NCBI GenBank assembly: GCA_964035545.1
Contig: OZ037766.1
Span: forward strand, 13,505,222-13,569,221
From: Bugula neritina
Lineage: Eukaryota > Bryozoa > Gymnolaemata > Cheilostomatida > Bugulidae
DNA length: 64,000 nucleotides
Direction of reading: 5' to 3'
This document shows, one piece after another, positions 59,801 through 64,000 of this stretch (positions within the stretch are counted from its first letter, which is position 1; every line of letters begins with the position of its first letter). The notes below the pieces were generated by a model. It saw nothing but the letters and a program-made list of their open reading frames with translations, did not search any database and was not told the origin of the DNA. The position numbers and the translations under genes were made by a program.

Positions 59801-62800
59801 AACAACATATCTTTAGTGTCTTCTTTAAAAATCTTCTTATAGCACCATAATTTTATTAAAGTTACACAGAAAGCCTTTTAATACAATTATATAGCAAAGT
59901 ATAAAAAATTCTTCAACGTGGAAAGCTTTGATCTATAAAATATTAACTTTCTTCTTACAAATGACTTTTTTTAAAATTATTTTTAGCCCTCAGCCACAAA
60001 ATATCTTTGATTTTAATCTTTGTGCACGCCCATTACGTCTTTTGCCATTAAACTCTGTTTATCAGAACTGTATTATACCGGACTAGCTTACCTGTCTTTG
60101 AGAAGTTTTTCCTTCTTTGATCACATCCCATTGGTTGAATCCGTCAACTTCTATTGAAGTATTATCACCGGCAATATTGACTAAAGTGGGCAACCAATCA
60201 GTGATGTGCATTAAACTCGTAACATTTCGATTCCTCTTTGAAGCTTTTATTAATGGACTAGACACAAGGCCCACAGCTCGCACACCTACAAATTAATACT
60301 AAGATTGCACTCGTTGTAGATATGCACTTCCATCTTGTGTTTGCAACCAAAATTATATAACTTCTCTATAAAGCATAATGTAATTTTGGAGTACATTTTG
60401 CATGACTCAAACCATTAGATACTTTATTCTTGAGGCATTTATTAATTGATATTTGTGGCACTAATTATAAAAATTCATTGAAGTGCAAAAGAACTATGAT
60501 TATATGATACAGTAAAAACAAATCAAAGTTGTGGTCTAGCATAAGCTATATAAAAAAAGAAGTGCATTGGGTACGCATTCCTTACCTCCCTGATAGAATT
60601 CTCCTTTTGATCCTTTTAGCGGGTAGTTACTGGCAAAGGGAGCGAGACCTCCATTATCAGCTGACAGTATTATTACAGTGTTATTATATATCCCAGCATC
60701 CTTCAGTGTCTGTACCACCTGCCCTACGCCATCATCTAGCGCTGAAACATGGTAAACAAAGTTACTCATAAATAATTTATACAAGTTTCTTTCCAATCTA
60801 TTTTCACTAATTACATATCGACCACTGCGCGTAAGTATTTCTTGTTGAAGGATAGAGTTTAGCTCAATGTATTGCAAAAACATGCCATTTAAAACGCTTT
60901 CATTTACAAAAAAATATATTAGAAAACGTAAAATTTACTGAAAAAATTCTATTTGTTTGCATTGATTAATGTTTCATGAGTTTATTAATGTTTAAAAGTG
61001 GGACCTTAAAAGAAGTCATAGTAATAATACAATAGCAGTTCCAACTTTATTACTTAAACTCTTTATACTTGTGATTTAGTTAGCAGGTAGTTTTAGCTAC
61101 AACTAGTATATACCTGTCACCATGGCAGCATATAGCCTTCTTTCTTTTATTGGAATAGACGGCATATACATATCAACATAACTGGTAGGTGCCTGCAAGT
61201 ATATTAAAGTGAAAGCATGATTTTTGTTAACTTTATATTTAAATCATTGTATTTTTTAAAAAAATGTAATTGTGAACTTCAAAAATCAACATTGCAGAAT
61301 TTAAGTAACTGCTCAGCTTAAAACAATAATAGATTGAAACATTTTGTGTTTATACTCTTTGAGTTCTTGATTGCTATCCTGATCTGCTTTGAACTAAAAA
61401 TAGAGTCTGTGACGGGTACATTTTTATATACAACTAATAACATAAGTTACAACACTTTGCAGAGTAGTGAAAGCAACATAGCTCTACATTCTTTCCATCA
61501 CAGCCACACATGCATACATTATATTTGTATTGTGTGTAAGTACTACAACACAAGCCAACTTACTTCTAGAGGGTAGTGTGGAGCCTGATAAGCCAAGTAC
61601 AAGAACATAGGTTGAGTAGTGTTGTGGTCTGTGATGAGCTCTTGAGCTCTTCGGGTGAAAGCGGTAGTCGTGTATTCTCCAAGATCTCCATGATAAGTGT
61701 CCTCATTGTCACGGTAGTCCATGTATTCTATACCAGTAGTGTAAACCCTGAATATGGAAAGTCATTCAGTAAACAGAAATTGATATATTTCTATAGATCA
61801 CCATAATATCTTATAATAAATGGGTGTGTGCGTGCTTGCGTGCGTGCGTGCGTACTTGTGTCCATGCGTGCGTGTGTGTGTGTAATAACAAACAATATTA
61901 GAAAATATTATGTAAATTTACTAGACAAAGGGAATAAATTACTCTTTTTATTTTTCATCCCAAGTTGTATATAAAAACAATTGCGCTATTTTATGCGATG
62001 TAACACAAACAGTAAAAAGCGCCATGTCTGCTTGAGTTGAGAATAAATGCCATATAAGATGTAAATTACAATATTTTTTAGCAAATTTTGGCTCATCTTT
62101 ATTTCACAAAGTTTCAGATTACCCCTATTCCCTCTACTTATAGAATTTGATAGTTTTAAGATATGCATGAGATTTATGGGTCTACAACGACAACTGAAAA
62201 TGACGCTGGCTCATGTGTGTCAACAAGTGAATTCTCACATCTCTCTAGTGTAGTAACTGCTGCTCTGACGTAGCAGATATCCTCGGTAAGTGTCAAACCC
62301 TCGATTAGTTGGAAAATATTCTTTTTTATGAAACCCTCCATGCCATTTGCCTACAAGCATCATATGTCATTTAAATAAAATATTAAGTAGTTTTTAGAAA
62401 GAAGGTAGAACAGGCATATACTTGTATTGATCTAACTAGCTACTTTATTATCCTACCAATCATATGAGTAGCATAGCCCCGGTCTTTCATTTCATTAGCA
62501 ATTGTACGATATTCTAGTGGAACGCCCTCCTTTGTACATTCAGCTAAGTTACTTCCTTGCAGTCCAAGGTGAATAGAATATCGGCCTGAAATAATTTTTT
62601 TTAGTACAGAATATCCTAATATTCCATGGCCATTTGCATGTGTTTAATGTTTGTTAGTAAACCATAACAAAGATGCACTTATTTCTAATATTTACCTATA
62701 GAAGTCATTTATCATGAACATGAACCAATAACATTTTAAACTTGAAGACTTGTCAGACAATATGACTCAAAGTTTTACCATTATGTATTTTTTTTATAAA

Positions 62801-64000
62801 TATGCAACACTGTGCTGCAATACTTGGTTTTCTATGTGTGTGCAAGAACTTTTACAGTAAAAAAAATACTTGATATAGTGTTACAGCAGTGAAAGGATGC
62901 AGCTAACGTAGTGTATTAGACAGATGCCTGTCACTGTAAAGACTATAAGTAAGTGAAATGCAGCTCAAATGGTGTTTAGTTATTAAATGTATTCCTATGA
63001 GGATGCCAGAAAAACTCCTTAACAATTTAGTGCCCATCCAATGCTGCAACATAATAAGATGTTACACTGTGATGAACAATAAGACATATGGTGCTCAAAA
63101 TACCAGTGAGAAATTGGGTCCTAGTTGGGCCACATAGCGGTGCCACGTAATAGTTTTCCAGTCTCACTCCGTCTTTAGCCAACGCATCTATATTAGGAGT
63201 CATTATCTCTCCGTATCCATGATATCCAACATCATTGAAGCCCAAGTCGTCAGCCATGATAAACACTATGTTGGGCTGGCCTGACTGCCCACTCGTAACA
63301 GCTAGTGTTAGTAGGAGAGTAAATGCTACTAACTTTTGCTAAAAAAGAAACAACACCTTAGACATTACTAAAAGCAAAGTTTTGAGAAAATATGTCATTA
63401 CTTGATCTGAATATGTTACAGTTTCAGATTTATACATGAAATTCAAGAGGTTTTTATTATAGGAAAAAGTTTGAATAAGTTAGCAAAAATATGCACAACA
63501 TGGTTATGGAATGCATTGCATATATGCCAAATTATTTTAATCATGAAAACTAAAGGAAGCAGAAATGTTAAAAGTATCTACAGAGCTCTTTTTATCCTTG
63601 TAGGAAAATTTAGTATTACAAACAAAAAATTAAGTCACAAGTGTTTCAATTGATATTCTTGTATTACCTAATAACATTCAATATTATAAATTTTAAATTA
63701 CAGTTTAGATAGAATTCAATAGTGTAATTATGATATTCCCAAATGCTGTTTTATAAAAATATGATTATGTGACTATTTTTAACAATTCTTTTTGGAAAAC
63801 TATGTATATAGCCTTATTTCACTGCTTTTAGTATAAACTCAACATGAATTGCAAACTTAATTTGGGCATAAAAATCTGAATGGCATGAATAAATATATCA
63901 GTTATATAATTATATATAAATAAAATTTTAATTGTCATGTTCTATGGTTCTTTTAGTTGTTTAGATAAGCTCACCTTTAATCTGCAGAGGCTTCCATTTT
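56880..64000 (-). CDS. Arylsulfatase B-like sulfatase, 10 exons seen, 5' end off the right edge
   Basis: Secretory-pathway sulfatase, probably lysosomal or secreted, that hydrolyses sulfate esters; ARSB relatives act on glycosaminoglycan N-acetylgalactosamine 4-sulfate, but this substrate is not shown here. Exons (minus): 63975-64000 (partial), 63104-63338, 62457-62585, 62239-62350, 61564-61747, 61114-61192, 60586-60741, 60092-60285, 57526-57685, 56880-57133. Phases are consistent; about 509 residues are visible (human ARSB 533). Exon 2 gives the hydrophobic signal core [15 protein letters not shown], then [19 protein letters not shown]. The CxPxR motif reads CGPTR (Cys codon 63132-63134), the site converted to formylglycine. 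Also present: [15 protein letters not shown] (usually KWHLG), [25 protein letters not shown] and the C-terminal GGVWGPW. Start methionine not seen. Intron 8 (57686-60091) holds a TIR element. Confidence 0.93.
57361..57525 (-). repeat. 28-bp minisatellite carrying repeated 5' splice-site-like motifs
   Basis: Units at about 57373, 57401, 57429, 57457, 57485 and 57515 (spacing 28, last step 30) each contain gttctacttac or a one-base variant; read on the minus strand this is GTAAGTAGAAC. The unit at 57515-57525 is the actual donor of sulfatase exon 9. Confidence 0.88.
57723..58500. mobile_element. Non-autonomous DNA transposon with AGATCGATCT-rich terminal inverted repeats
   Basis: The left end CACCGGCTTTCCATGTACCG (57723 on) and right end (ending at 58500) are inverted repeats of about 50 bp. 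Both continue ATCTCAGATCGATCT and differ at few positions. Subterminal regions hold at least nine copies of the palindrome AGATCGATCT or one-base variants (near 57749, 57764, 57789, 57838, 57877, 58400, 58430, 58451, 58466) and repeated catggaaa words. The 500-bp centre is AT-rich with no frame. Flanking ATT on both sides may be a 3-bp target duplication. It lies in sulfatase intron 8, 38 bp upstream of exon 9. The superfamily is not recognised. Confidence 0.85.
61822..61883. repeat. (GCGT)n/GT-rich microsatellite
   Basis: Alternating gcgt/tgcg words then (GT)n, in sulfatase intron 4. Confidence 0.88.

Overview
This is nuclear DNA from an invertebrate animal. It is AT-rich and intron-rich, with GT-AG introns of about 0.1-2 kb, metazoan-specific gene families, a BEL/Pao LTR retrotransposon, a tRNA-derived SINE, foldback and TIR elements, and many minisatellites. 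The gene set and transposon types would suit a lophotrochozoan (mollusc, annelid, bryozoan or similar), but nothing in the sequence fixes the phylum. There is no prokaryotic organisation.

Layout: (1) 985-1150 (-), first coding exon of an SLC22-type transporter running off the left edge. (2) 2047-2655 (-), decayed non-LTR retrotransposon reverse transcriptase. (3) 4387-17409 (-), complete myo-inositol oxygenase (MIOX), seven exons, 281 aa. Its second intron holds (4) a BEL/Pao element at 8430-16407 (+) with two 700-bp LTRs that look identical and a 5-bp target duplication. (5) 21170-21392, a foldback MITE. (6) 22322-24893 (+), a two-exon rhodopsin-family peptide GPCR. (7) 27425-27550 (-), a SINE. 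(8) 28678-29847 (+), a single-exon protein that looks like a divergent scramblase/tubby-fold protein. (9) 30688-36285 (-), a 12-exon C2H2 zinc-finger gene. (10) 40670-49137 (+), complete carnitine palmitoyltransferase 2, 15 exons, 646 aa. (11) 50059-56070 (+), a 12-exon sperm-tail PG-rich-repeat (STPG/ODF3-like) protein, 570 aa, with every intron in phase 1. (12) 56880-64000 (-), an arylsulfatase B-like sulfatase with its extreme 5' end off the right edge; one intron carries a TIR element full of AGATCGATCT palindromes.

The genes are not an operon and share no pathway: MIOX (inositol catabolism), CPT2 (mitochondrial fatty-acid import) and the sulfatase (lysosomal or secreted) are ordinary housekeeping neighbours. 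The zinc-finger and CPT2 genes are divergent; the STPG and sulfatase genes converge with about 0.8 kb between stop codons. Exon models were built by hand from family similarity, GT/AG sites and phase. For MIOX, GPCR, zinc finger, CPT2 and STPG the exon lengths sum to exact codon multiples with an intact frame.

I did not find a clearly new biological system. The best leads are the AGATCGATCT TIR element, the BEL copy with identical LTRs but an indel-broken integrase, the phase-1 exon-per-module STPG gene, an array of duplicated 5' splice-site-like motifs beside a sulfatase exon, and the scramblase/tubby-like gene.
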